A DNA stretch of 7,244 nucleotides from Elusimicrobiota bacterium (GTDB lineage: Bacteria; Elusimicrobiota; Elusimicrobia; FEN-1173), in the NCBI GenBank assembly GCA_016207625.1, contig JACQPF010000074.1, positions 1 through 7,244 on the forward strand. The letters are read 5' to 3'. The position numbers and the translations under genes are program-made. The notes under the pieces were generated by a model, which did not search any database, was not told the origin of the DNA, and saw nothing but the letters and a program-made list of their open reading frames with translations. The stretch's first letter is position 1. Each line of letters opens with the position of its first letter. Below, piece by piece: positions 1 through 6,457 of the stretch.

Positions 1-2347
1 GCCCTTGGACGATGGTGAAATGGGCGGACATGCGGGAGTACGTGACGTCCGTGGCGTCTTTTTTAAGCAGCTTATTGATCTTGGAGGCCAGGGGCAGGTT
101 GTAGACCTTGCCGTCGGCGGCGGAGAAGTCCGCGGCGCCGTTGGAGCGGCCCATGTCCGCCCCGACGTCGGCGAGGTTCCAGGTCAGCTTGAATTGCCGG
201 CCGATGTAGTTGGGGTGCGTCACGGTGCCCACGCGGAAATTCCCCTGGGCCTTGGCGATGAGGAACGGGTCCGACGCGGGGCCGGAGGCCGATGGGGCGG
301 AAGACGAAGCCGCCGCGCCGGCCGTGGGCGTGCTGGAGAAAACGGCCAGAAGTTTTCCGGCGTCCAACTCGGCGAGCTCGCCTTCCAGAGTGATTTCAGG
401 ATGGGAAAAATCCTTGAGGCCGGCTTTCACAGACAATTCGGATCCGTTGAACTTGCCCTTCAACTCGTTCACGGCCGCCGAGTTGCCCGTGAACGAGGCC
501 TCCCCGTTCAGCGCGCTGAAGACGAGCCCTTCCATGGGCACGGCCCCCAACCCCCGCAGGGAGAGGGAGCCCTGTATTTTGGGTGAGGCGAAAGGGCCTT
601 TCACCGTCACGTCGAGCCCCGTTTTTCCGGACAGCTTGTAGTCCTTGAGCATGGGAACCATGGCGGAGAGGGGGTCCACGGAGAAGGGGGGCGCCTGCAC
701 GGAAAGGTCTAACGGGGCAGTCGGTCCTCCGGACCGCCGTTGTCCTTGGAGCTCTGCGGAAAGGGCCAGCGCTCCTTCGCCCGTCATGTCGGTGATGCGC
801 CCCCGCACGCGGGCGTTGAGCGGGCCGAGGGACACGTCGCAGGAGGACAGGTCGACGTCTTTCATGTCCTTCAAGACGGCGGCTGCTTTCAGCCGCAGGA
901 CCGTTCCGCTTTGTTTTTTAAAGAGGTCGCCGTAGGCGAGTTCCAGTTCGTTGCCCTGGAGATCGACGGTCAGGCTGAGATCGTTCATGGCGCCTTTGGC
1001 GGAAAAATCCAACGAGACGGGCCCGCGCAGCCCCACCTCGGCGGGAAGAGGCGCCGCGGAGGAAAGGATGAGGCGCTCCAGCCGCCCTTGCGCCTGGAGG
1101 GACGGGTTCTCGAAAGGCTCCGTCAGATCGGCGTGGATCGATGCCTGCAGAAGGCTCCCGGGCTCCTTCTTCGCCAGGGCTCCATATTCCAGCGCGGCCT
1201 CTTTGCCGTCGATGGCGATATCGGCCGTCATCGCTTTCAAGTTCCCTTTGGCGTTCAAACTTCCGCTTAAAGGGCCCGTAAGCCGCACGTCCGGTGCGAA
1301 GGCGCTTTTTTCCATCGTCAGCCCGGAGAATTGAATTTTCGTTTGGAACCGGAGGTCCCCGGCCGGCTCATGAAGCGTCGCGTCCAGGTCCAGCCGGGTT
1401 GTGATCCCGGCGACGGACACGTTCAGCCGCCCACGGGCGTCGGCCTGTTTCATTCCGCCTTTGACTGAAACTTCGCCGGAGAACTGGGCGTCGGCCAGTT
1501 CCGCAGGCAGGGCCGCAAAGGGCGCGACGGATTGGGGGTCGAAGGATTTGATCTTGAGAGCCAGGTCCGCCTGCGGGTCGGCGAAATTCTTCACGGTTCC
1601 CTTGACCTCCAGGGACGTTTTCAGGACATCGATGGCGAGGGCGGTGATCGCCGCTTCTCCGTCCTGAAAAAGGGAGACCCGGCCGTCGAGGGCCACGGTC
1701 CCGCTCAGCGGTTTCTCTTTCACGCGGCCGTCGAGCCGACAGCTCAAATCGATGTCGAAGGGGGCGAGGAGGGAAAAACTCTTGACGGAAAGATCGAGGT
1801 CCTTGATCCCCAGGTTCATCTGTTCCGGGGAGCGGTCCTCGAAGGACAAGGCGCCGTCTTCCAAAACAAGCCGGTTGACCAAAAAGGCGGGAGCGGCGGC
1901 TTCTTTTCCCTCCGGCGCTTCCCCGGGGCCCGAGGCCGCGGTTGGCGTGGAGCCGCCCGTGAGGTCGGAGAAGTTGAAGGTCCCGTCGGGGAAGCGGACC
2001 ACGTGGATTTCGGGCGAGATCAACTCCACGCTTTTGATGAGGACCTGCCCTTTCAGGAGAGGAAGGAGGAAAGGCCTCACTTCCAGGCGCCGGCTGGCCA
2101 CGAAAGTCCCTGAGGAGAAATCGGGACTGTCCGAGAGCTTGAACTCCTCCAGGGCCAGGCCCCGAACGATCCCGACGGAAATGCCCTCGAGGGCCATCTC
2201 CCGATGGAGGTGCTTCTTCACCTGTTCGTTGACGAGGGCCTTCAGCTTCTCCGGGGGGTATTTGACCTTGACGAAGACCGTCAGCCCGGCGATCAAAAGC
2301 AAAAGAAGGCCCGCGACGGCGGCCAAGATTTTCAGAAGCGTTTTCAT
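1..2347 (-). CDS. AsmA-family inner-membrane-anchored envelope protein (3' end outside window)
   Basis: An open frame of 782 codons runs from ATG at 2347 down to base 2 without a stop, so the C-terminus lies beyond the left edge. The start is well fixed: an in-frame TGA lies at 2363-2365 with no other start codon between, and the ATG directly precedes a membrane anchor (about residues 4-27). No strong ribosome site is visible, only GAGAG about 10-12 bases upstream. Residues 28-130 match the AsmA N-terminal pattern, including SDSPDFSSG and LLPLLKGQV. The rest is a long beta-rich region with repeated Lys-Gly strands, a Gly/Ala/Pro-rich linker near 131-155 and a Ser/Ala/Pro linker near 671-693. 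The end (about 694-782, with LASKINKLLKK and FSAADGKVYN) resembles the AsmA C-terminal domain, so probably under 100 residues are missing. Family members such as AsmA, TamB and YhdP are implicated in phospholipid transport and outer-membrane biogenesis. The substrate here is unknown. Confidence 0.88.
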   Translation of the reverse strand, partial: MKTLLKILAAVAGLLLLLIAGLTVFVKVKYPPEKLKALVNEQVKKHLHREMALEGISVGIVRGLALEEFKLSDSPDFSSGTFVASRRLEVRPFLLPLLKGQVLIKSVELISPEIHVVRFPDGTFNFSDLTGGSTPTAASGPGEAPEGKEAAAPAFLVNRLVLEDGALSFEDRSPEQMNLGIKDLDLSVKSFSLLAPFDIDLSCRLDGRVKEKPLSGTVALDGRVSLFQDGEAAITALAIDVLKTSLEVKGTVKNFADPQADLALKIKSFDPQSVAPFAALPAELADAQFSGEVSVKGGMKQADARGRLNVSVAGITTRLDLDATLHEPAGDLRFQTKIQFSGLTMEKSAFAPDVRLTGPLSGSLNAKGNLKAMTADIAIDGKEAALEYGALAKKEPGSLLQASIHADLTEPFENPSLQAQGRLERLILSSAAPLPAEVGLRGPVSLDFSAKGAMNDLSLTVDLQGNELELAYGDLFKKQSGTVLRLKAAAVLKDMKDVDLSSCDVSLGPLNARVRGRITDMTGEGALALSAELQGQRRSGGPTAPLDLSVQAPPFSVDPLSAMVPMLKDYKLSGKTGLDVTVKGPFASPKIQGSLSLRGLGAVPMEGLVFSALNGEASFTGNSAAVNELKGKFNGSELSVKAGLKDFSHPEITLEGELAELDAGKLLAVFSSTPTAGAAASSSAPSASGPASDPFLIAKAQGNFRVGTVTHPNYIGRQFKLTWNLADVGADMGRSNGAADFSAADGKVYNLPLASKINKLLKKDATDVTYSRMSAHFTIVQG

Positions 2348-2397
2348 AGGGATTATTATCTCTCATTCCGGGGGAGATGAGCAAGGCGAAACGATAT

Positions 2398-2426
2398 TTG
2401 CCGTCAAACATGGCATTATGCATAAT
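2398..2426 (+). promoter_or_regulatory. Candidate sigma-70-type promoter for the TonB-dependent receptor
   Basis: A TTGCCG box at 2398-2403 (4 of 6 to TTGACA) is followed by exactly 17 bases and CATAAT at 2421-2426 (5 of 6 to TATAAT). Transcription would start near 2433, leaving a leader of about 95 bases before the receptor start at 2527. The boxes and spacing are read directly; promoter activity is inferred. Confidence 0.5.
2415..2426. repeat. Perfect 12-bp palindrome ATTATGCATAAT between divergent genes
   Basis: ATTATGCATAAT is its own reverse complement and stands out as AT-rich in a GC-rich window. The symmetry ends at the flanks (C at 2414, A at 2427). Each half is a CATAAT -10-like box on one strand, so it may be a symmetric promoter core. 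It could also be the operator of a dimeric regulator. The palindrome is certain; its role is inferred. Confidence 0.7.
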
Positions 2427-2443
2427 ACTCAGGCGTCTTTCGA
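2415..2443 (-). promoter_or_regulatory. Candidate divergent promoter for the AsmA-like gene
   Basis: Read on the minus strand, TCGAAA (2443-2438, 4 of 6 to TTGACA) is followed by 17 bases and CATAAT (2420-2415, 5 of 6 to TATAAT). Transcription would start near 2408, about 60 bases before the ATG at 2347. The -10 is the other half of the palindrome used by the plus-strand promoter. The -35 match is modest, so this is less certain than the plus-strand promoter. Confidence 0.35.
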
Positions 2444-2452
2444 TATTTATAC

Positions 2453-2530
2453 ATGGCGAGAGATGACCGCCTGGGTATTGGGGCCCGGGCTTGCAGCGTC
2501 CAAATGATGGAAAAGGGGATAAAATCATGA
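2453..2530 (+). CDS. Possible 25-codon leader peptide overlapping the receptor start
   Basis: A short frame starts at ATG 2453 and ends at TGA 2528-2530, so its stop overlaps the receptor ATG (2527-2529) as ATGA, a layout typical of translational coupling. The peptide would begin MARDDRLGIG and end MMEKGIKS. It lies downstream of the predicted transcription start near 2433. Against it, no convincing ribosome site precedes ATG 2453, and the composition shows no run of a regulatory amino acid. Tandem ATGs at 2504 and 2507 give a shorter alternative. A frame of this length can easily arise by chance. Confidence 0.2.
   Translation: MARDDRLGIGARACSVQMMEKGIKS
2469..2490 (+). promoter_or_regulatory. 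GC-rich hairpin in the receptor mRNA leader
   Basis: Bases 2469-2475 (GCCTGGG) can pair with 2484-2490 (CCCGGGC) through seven pairs, one of them a G-T wobble, around an 8-base loop. The hairpin lies between the predicted transcription start and the ribosome site at 2513. No U-run follows, so it is not a terminator. It might affect mRNA stability or translation; no known riboswitch is recognised. Confidence 0.3.
2513..2518 (+). promoter_or_regulatory. Ribosome binding site fixing the receptor start at 2527
   Basis: AAGGGG at 2513-2518 sits 8 bases before ATG 2527. It favours this start over the in-frame TTG at 2491, which would place this Shine-Dalgarno inside the coding region and put 12 charged or polar residues ahead of the signal peptide. 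Confidence 0.7.
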
Positions 2531-4629
2531 GAAGGGCACTGTGTTCGATTCTTGTCTCGGCGTTGTTCTGCCCGGCCGTTCCCGCTCGAGCGGGGATGAT
2601 CGGCGCGGAGGAAACGTTGTTCGCCGACGTTCCAGCGGTCACCATCGCGTCGGCCAAGTCGGAAAACGTCGAAGACGCGCCGGCCAACGTCTACGTGATC
2701 ACCGGAGAGGAAATGCGGCGCCGGGGATATCGTTCCGTCATGGACCTTTTCAAGGACCTGCCCGGCGTGACCTGGAACAACCAGGTCGGTAACGAGAAAA
2801 ACGGCGCGCCCGTCATCCGCGGACAAAGCTATCAAAGGCGGATGCAGGTGCTCCTGAACGGCATGCCTTTAGATGAGCGGGCCGGGTCTGGTTACGGCTG
2901 GGACCACCGCATCCCCGTGGAGGGCGTCGACCGGGTGGAGTTCATCAACGGCCCCTACGCCTCCCTTTACGGACGCAATTCCTTTTCAGGCGTGATGAAC
3001 ATCGTCACCAAAGACGGAGCGGCGATCTCCGGGGGCTCCGTGGACGCTCTTTATGGCGAATACGCACGCACCCAAGGCACGGCCCTTTATGGCCGGAAAC
3101 AAGGGCCCTTCGATGTCTATCTGTCCTATTTCAAGAACGCCAGCCGAAAGGGCCAGAATTTGGTCAAGGATTATCCGGACACGTACGGGCGCGCCGCCCG
3201 CGAAGGGAAGCCCGACCCGATTACGGGAAACCCGATCACCTTTTCCGGTTCTGTTCACGATAAGTGGTACATGCCGTGGGACGCCAGCGAGATTTATTAC
3301 CGGATGAAGCACGACTCCGGCCTCGGCCTGGACGTGGAATACAACCAGGCCTTGTGGGCGATGGAAGGGACGTTCCTCGCCCCCACGTTCTACGTGCAGG
3401 GCTATCACCGCGACAACATGCAAAAGGACGTCTACGGCAACTACCGCGTTTTCTACGACCTTAAACGGGACGGCTGGTCTTCCTTCACGTCCGCCCACTA
3501 TCAAACGTGGGACGTCCTGGACGGGCGGCTGGATTACATAGACGGGAAACAAAAATACTGGCAATCCAACACGGACAGCTACGTCTTCCAGCAAAAGTTC
3601 CGAACCAAAGCCGGTGAACGAAATGAAGTGTACGTCGGCGCGTCCTACGAGGACGTCTGGGCCCTCGGAACGGTCCCCGGCCTCAGGGATTTCAACGCCG
3701 CACGGCCGACCATCACCAAGGACATGTACAAAGGCCTTTACTTCCTAAACCTGTCCCTGCAGGACGAGTTGAAGGTCACGGACCGGGTGAGGAGCGTCCT
3801 GGGGCTGATGTATGAGAAGAGCAACGCCTACGACCCCATCATCCTGCCCAGGGCCTCTCTCATGTGGGCCGCCACGGACGCCACGAACGTGAAGTTCCTC
3901 TACGGCGGCGGCTTCATCACGCCGGACCTCATCACCCGCGCCGACCAGATCGTGGGCGCGACCGGCAACGTCAAAGGGACGACCGACATCGACCCGGAAA
4001 CGCTCAAATCCTACGAGCTCAACGTCATGCATAAGCTGAACGGCCGGACGCGGGTCAGCGCGAGCGGCTACATCACCCAAGTGGACAAGGTCATCGCGCT
4101 CGTAGCGGACTCAAGCCTCCCGGCGGGCTTCACCCAAACCTACAAGAACTTGGGGGAAAAACAGACGAGGGGCGGCGAGTTGAACCTGGATTGGGGCATG
4201 ACGGACGCGATCAAGGCGTTCGCCTCCTACGGCTACACGGACGGGTTCTACAAGGAAGCCGACGCCAGCGGGAACCTCTCCAAAATCAAGCGGCTCCCGA
4301 TGGCGACGACCAATCACGTCAAGGCCGGCGTGAATTTTCGAGTGATGAGGGACACGCTGGATTTCTACGTCCATGGGCTCCATCTGGGGAGAATCTACGC
4401 ATGGACGAGCCAAAAGTTGAAGGGGTATGATGTGGTGGACCTTGCGCTGACGACCACGTCTTCCTTCCACAGGGATCTGTCTTTCTCGGCGGGCGTGAAC
4501 AACGTCTTCGACAAGAAGGCCTTCGATGCTCCGTACCTCGACGGCATTCTCAGCCCGAACGTACCCGTCAAGCGCCGCCACTGGACCGTGCAGGCGGGCT
4601 ACAAATGGGGAGGTCGAAAAACGTTATAA
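2527..4629 (+). CDS. TonB-dependent outer-membrane receptor
   Basis: The 700-residue protein begins with a signal peptide (about residues 1-22, cleavage predicted after ARA). A possible TonB box lies near 36-43 (PAVTIASA). The plug domain spans about 47-163 and shows APANVYVITGEEM, VIRGQ, VLLNGMPLDE, the hallmark VEFINGPYASLYG (138-149) and NIVTK (158-162). The remaining 530 or so residues form the 22-strand barrel, with DIDPE at 487-491, where this family usually has LxPE, and NNVFDKKAF from 658. Such receptors import siderophore-bound iron, cobalamin or other scarce ligands using TonB energy. The ligand cannot be read from the sequence, and the plug looks most like the iron/cobalamin type. 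The last strand ends at Trp694 and is followed by GGRKTL, an unusual tail because most barrels end on an aromatic residue. It diverges from the AsmA-like gene and precedes ilvD by 33 bases. Confidence 0.94.
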   Translation: MRRALCSILVSALFCPAVPARAGMIGAEETLFADVPAVTIASAKSENVEDAPANVYVITGEEMRRRGYRSVMDLFKDLPGVTWNNQVGNEKNGAPVIRGQSYQRRMQVLLNGMPLDERAGSGYGWDHRIPVEGVDRVEFINGPYASLYGRNSFSGVMNIVTKDGAAISGGSVDALYGEYARTQGTALYGRKQGPFDVYLSYFKNASRKGQNLVKDYPDTYGRAAREGKPDPITGNPITFSGSVHDKWYMPWDASEIYYRMKHDSGLGLDVEYNQALWAMEGTFLAPTFYVQGYHRDNMQKDVYGNYRVFYDLKRDGWSSFTSAHYQTWDVLDGRLDYIDGKQKYWQSNTDSYVFQQKFRTKAGERNEVYVGASYEDVWALGTVPGLRDFNAARPTITKDMYKGLYFLNLSLQDELKVTDRVRSVLGLMYEKSNAYDPIILPRASLMWAATDATNVKFLYGGGFITPDLITRADQIVGATGNVKGTTDIDPETLKSYELNVMHKLNGRTRVSASGYITQVDKVIALVADSSLPAGFTQTYKNLGEKQTRGGELNLDWGMTDAIKAFASYGYTDGFYKEADASGNLSKIKRLPMATTNHVKAGVNFRVMRDTLDFYVHGLHLGRIYAWTSQKLKGYDVVDLALTTTSSFHRDLSFSAGVNNVFDKKAFDAPYLDGILSPNVPVKRRHWTVQAGYKWGGRKTL

Positions 4630-4630
4630 T
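4625..4630 (+). promoter_or_regulatory. Perfect TATAAT hexamer over the receptor stop codon
   Basis: TATAAT at 4625-4630 includes the receptor's TAA stop and lies 32 bases before the ilvD start, a suitable place for an ilvD promoter -10. No convincing -35 box is found 16-18 bases upstream (around 4601-4608) and there is no TGn extension, so it is only a weak promoter candidate. Confidence 0.3.
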
Positions 4631-4645
4631 GTAGGTATTCATTCC

Positions 4646-4651
4646 AGGAGG
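4646..4651 (+). promoter_or_regulatory. Ribosome binding site of ilvD
   Basis: A full AGGAGG at 4646-4651 precedes ATG 4663 by 11 bases, at the long end of usual spacing. A second GGA at 4654-4656 lies closer. It supports the 4663 start. Confidence 0.75.
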
Positions 4652-4662
4652 AAGGACCGGCC

Positions 4663-6405
4663 ATGGCGAAGCGAAAAAACGGGTTTATCAACGAGGGCAT
4701 TGAGAACGTTCAGAGAATGGGCAGCCGCGTCGTGGGCGAAGGGGTCCACATGATCCCCGCGGCGGGGCTCATGAAAGCGGCGGGGGTGATCGCGTCCGTC
4801 TCCGACCGGCGGAAACCGTTCGTGACCCTCGTCAACTCCTACACCACGCACATCCCGGGGCACGCGCACCTGGACGTGCTGGGCCGCCACATCGAAGAGG
4901 AGCTGAAGTCCCTCGGGTTCAACGTGTGGGTGTGCAACGTGGGGGGCGCCGTCTGCGACGGCATCGCCATGGGCCACTTCGGCATGAAGTATTCCCTGGC
5001 CAGCCGCGAGCTCATCACCGACCAGATCGAAACCGTCATCGGCGCGCACCCTTGCGACGGGTGGATCGGCCTGGGCAACTGCGACAAGATCGTGCCCGGC
5101 ATGCTGAACGCCATGGTGCGGCTCAACGTCCCGGCGGTCTACGTCTCGGGCGGGCCCATGCTGGCCGGGCGCGACGGGTCGGACCTGATCTCGATTTTCG
5201 AAGGGGTGGGGAAGCATTCCGTGGGGAAGATGGAGGAGTCGGCCCTCGTCGGGCTCGCGGATAAGGCCTGCCCCACCTGCGGCTCCTGCTCCGGGATGTT
5301 CACCGCCAATTCCATGAACTGCCTGGGAGAGGTGATCGGGCTGGCCCTGCCGGGGAACGGGACCATCCCCGCGGAGCATTGGGCCGGCGACGGGCGATCG
5401 GAGATGAACCCCGAGCGCGTGGCGCTGGTGCGGAAGGCGGCCCATGTGCTGAAGCGCTGCGTTGAGCAGGGCATCCGCCCGCGGGACATCGTCACGAAGA
5501 GCGCCATCGACAACGCCTTCGTCTGCGACATGGCCATGGGCGGCTCCACCAACACCGTGCTCCACACCATGGCCCTGGCGTCCGAGGCCGGCATCCCCTA
5601 CGACATGAAAAAGCTGAATTCTCTCTCCCGGAAAGTTCCCTGCATCTGCAAGGTGAGCCCGTCCCGGCCTGAGGTGCACATGGAAAACGTGCATGCGGCG
5701 GGCGGCATCGCGGCGATCCTGAAGGAAATCGCCCGCGGGGACAGCGGCCTGGACCTGAAGGCAGAGACCGTGACGGGAGAGCTGGGCGATATGCTGGCGG
5801 GCGCCCCCGCGCCGGACGGCAATGTGATCCGGACGGTGGACGCGCCGTTCAGCAAGACGGGGGGCCTGGCGGTCCTTTACGGGAACTTGGCGCCCAAGGG
5901 GGCGGTGGTGAAGACCGCGGGAGTCCCGGCCGACATGATGCAGTTCGAGGGGCCGGCCGTCCTCTTTGAGTCTCAGGAGGCCGCATTGAGCGGGATTTTA
6001 AGCGGGAAGGTGAAGAGCGGCGACGTGGTCGTGATCCGCTACGAGGGTCCCAGGGGCGGGCCCGGCATGCAGGAGATGCTGAGCCCCACGGCGGCGATCG
6101 TGGGGGCGGGTTTGCGGGTGGCCCTCGTGACCGACGGGCGGTTCTCCGGGGGAACGCGGGGCCTCTGCGTGGGGCACATCTCGCCTGAAGCGGCCTCCGG
6201 CGGGCCGATCGCGGCGGTCAAAAGAGGCGACCGAATTCGAATCGACGCGGAGAAAGGTTTGATCGACGTGCTGCTCCCTCCCGGGGAACTGGCTCGGCGG
6301 CTTAAAATGCTGAAACCCTTTCGCCTGAAGGTCGAGCGGGGTTGGCTGGCGCGCTATTCCGCCCACGTCACCAGCGCCGACACCGGAGCCGTGCTCGATT
6401 ACTAA
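4663..6405 (+). CDS. ilvD: Dihydroxy-acid dehydratase (branched-chain amino acid synthesis)
   Basis: This cytoplasmic iron-sulfur enzyme removes water from 2,3-dihydroxy-isovalerate and 2,3-dihydroxy-3-methylvalerate, giving the 2-keto acids that precede valine, leucine and isoleucine. The 580 residues carry the IlvD/Edd signatures: IPGHAHL (64-70), CDGIAMGH (98-105, Asp99 as likely magnesium ligand), NCDKIVPGM (139-147, cluster Cys140 and carbamylated-lysine position Lys141), CPTCGSCSGMFTANS (203-217), MGGSTNTVLH (292-301), RYEGPRGGPGMQEML (459-473, Glu471) and TDGRFSGGTRG (490-500, catalytic Ser495). CPTCGSCSG and the SADTGAVL ending indicate IlvD rather than phosphogluconate dehydratase. 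Roles for numbered residues come from family knowledge. Length is near the usual 550-620. The N-terminal 50 residues are unlike typical IlvD. A sugar-acid dehydratase is the main alternative but is less likely. Confidence 0.93.
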   Translation: MAKRKNGFINEGIENVQRMGSRVVGEGVHMIPAAGLMKAAGVIASVSDRRKPFVTLVNSYTTHIPGHAHLDVLGRHIEEELKSLGFNVWVCNVGGAVCDGIAMGHFGMKYSLASRELITDQIETVIGAHPCDGWIGLGNCDKIVPGMLNAMVRLNVPAVYVSGGPMLAGRDGSDLISIFEGVGKHSVGKMEESALVGLADKACPTCGSCSGMFTANSMNCLGEVIGLALPGNGTIPAEHWAGDGRSEMNPERVALVRKAAHVLKRCVEQGIRPRDIVTKSAIDNAFVCDMAMGGSTNTVLHTMALASEAGIPYDMKKLNSLSRKVPCICKVSPSRPEVHMENVHAAGGIAAILKEIARGDSGLDLKAETVTGELGDMLAGAPAPDGNVIRTVDAPFSKTGGLAVLYGNLAPKGAVVKTAGVPADMMQFEGPAVLFESQEAALSGILSGKVKSGDVVVIRYEGPRGGPGMQEMLSPTAAIVGAGLRVALVTDGRFSGGTRGLCVGHISPEAASGGPIAAVKRGDRIRIDAEKGLIDVLLPPGELARRLKMLKPFRLKVERGWLARYSAHVTSADTGAVLDY

Positions 6406-6411
6406 GATTTG

Positions 6412-6422
6412 TATACTATAAC
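6412..6422 (+). promoter_or_regulatory. AT-rich -10-like boxes between ilvD and the flavoprotein gene
   Basis: TATACT (6412-6417) and the overlapping TATAAC (6417-6422) each match TATAAT at 5 of 6 positions. They lie in the 52-base gap, 35-45 bases before the next start. No good -35 is present 16-18 bases upstream. This may be a weak internal promoter or only an AT-rich spacer. Confidence 0.22.
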
Positions 6423-6443
6423 GATACGGATTTGTGCGGATTG

Positions 6444-6450
6444 AAGGAGG
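6444..6450 (+). promoter_or_regulatory. Ribosome binding site fixing the flavoprotein start at 6458
   Basis: AAGGAGG at 6444-6450 lies 7 bases before ATG 6458, an ideal distance. It rules out the in-frame GTG at 6434, for which this site would be inside the coding region. Confidence 0.85.
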
Positions 6451-6457
6451 GGGTCCA

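Noticed and set aside
5..2113. Several plus-strand frames of 88-193 codons over the left third
   Set aside because: They lie opposite a continuous 782-codon AsmA-like frame and have low-complexity compositions.
2351..2366. Fur-box-like AT-rich stretch GATTATTATC
   Set aside because: Only about ten bases resemble part of a Fur box, the symmetry is imperfect, and it lies in the AsmA-like gene's leader rather than the receptor promoter.
2491..2526. TTG at 2491 as the receptor start
   Set aside because: It would add 12 charged or polar residues before the signal peptide and put the AAGGGG ribosome site inside the gene; ATG 2527 fits better.
2427..2526. Cobalamin riboswitch before the receptor
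   Set aside because: The predicted leader is only about 95 bases, shorter than such riboswitches, and I see no B12-box sequence.
2560..2574. Lipobox-like cysteine (Cys15) in the receptor signal peptide
   Set aside because: The residues before it (Ala-Leu-Phe) do not fit a lipobox, and a standard ARA cleavage site follows at residue 22.
1368..2687. A 439-codon minus-strand frame across the AsmA-like gene, the intergenic region and the receptor start
   Set aside because: It crosses two well-supported genes, gives an Arg/Pro/Gly-rich product with no domain, and is in a different frame from the AsmA-like gene. It is a by-product of GC-rich coding sequence.
4639..5694. A 351-codon minus-strand frame opposite ilvD
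   Set aside because: It is antisense to conserved IlvD motifs, and its product is rich in His, Gly, Arg and Asp with no recognisable domain. It is a shadow frame.
4663..6405. Phosphogluconate dehydratase (edd) instead of ilvD
   Set aside because: CDG and GNCDKIVPG are shared by both, but CPTCGSCSGMFTANS, MGGSTNTVLH and the C-terminal LARYSAHVTSAD are of the IlvD type.
6434..6457. GTG at 6434 as the flavoprotein start
   Set aside because: The AAGGAGG at 6444-6450 would be internal; ATG 6458 has ideal spacing.
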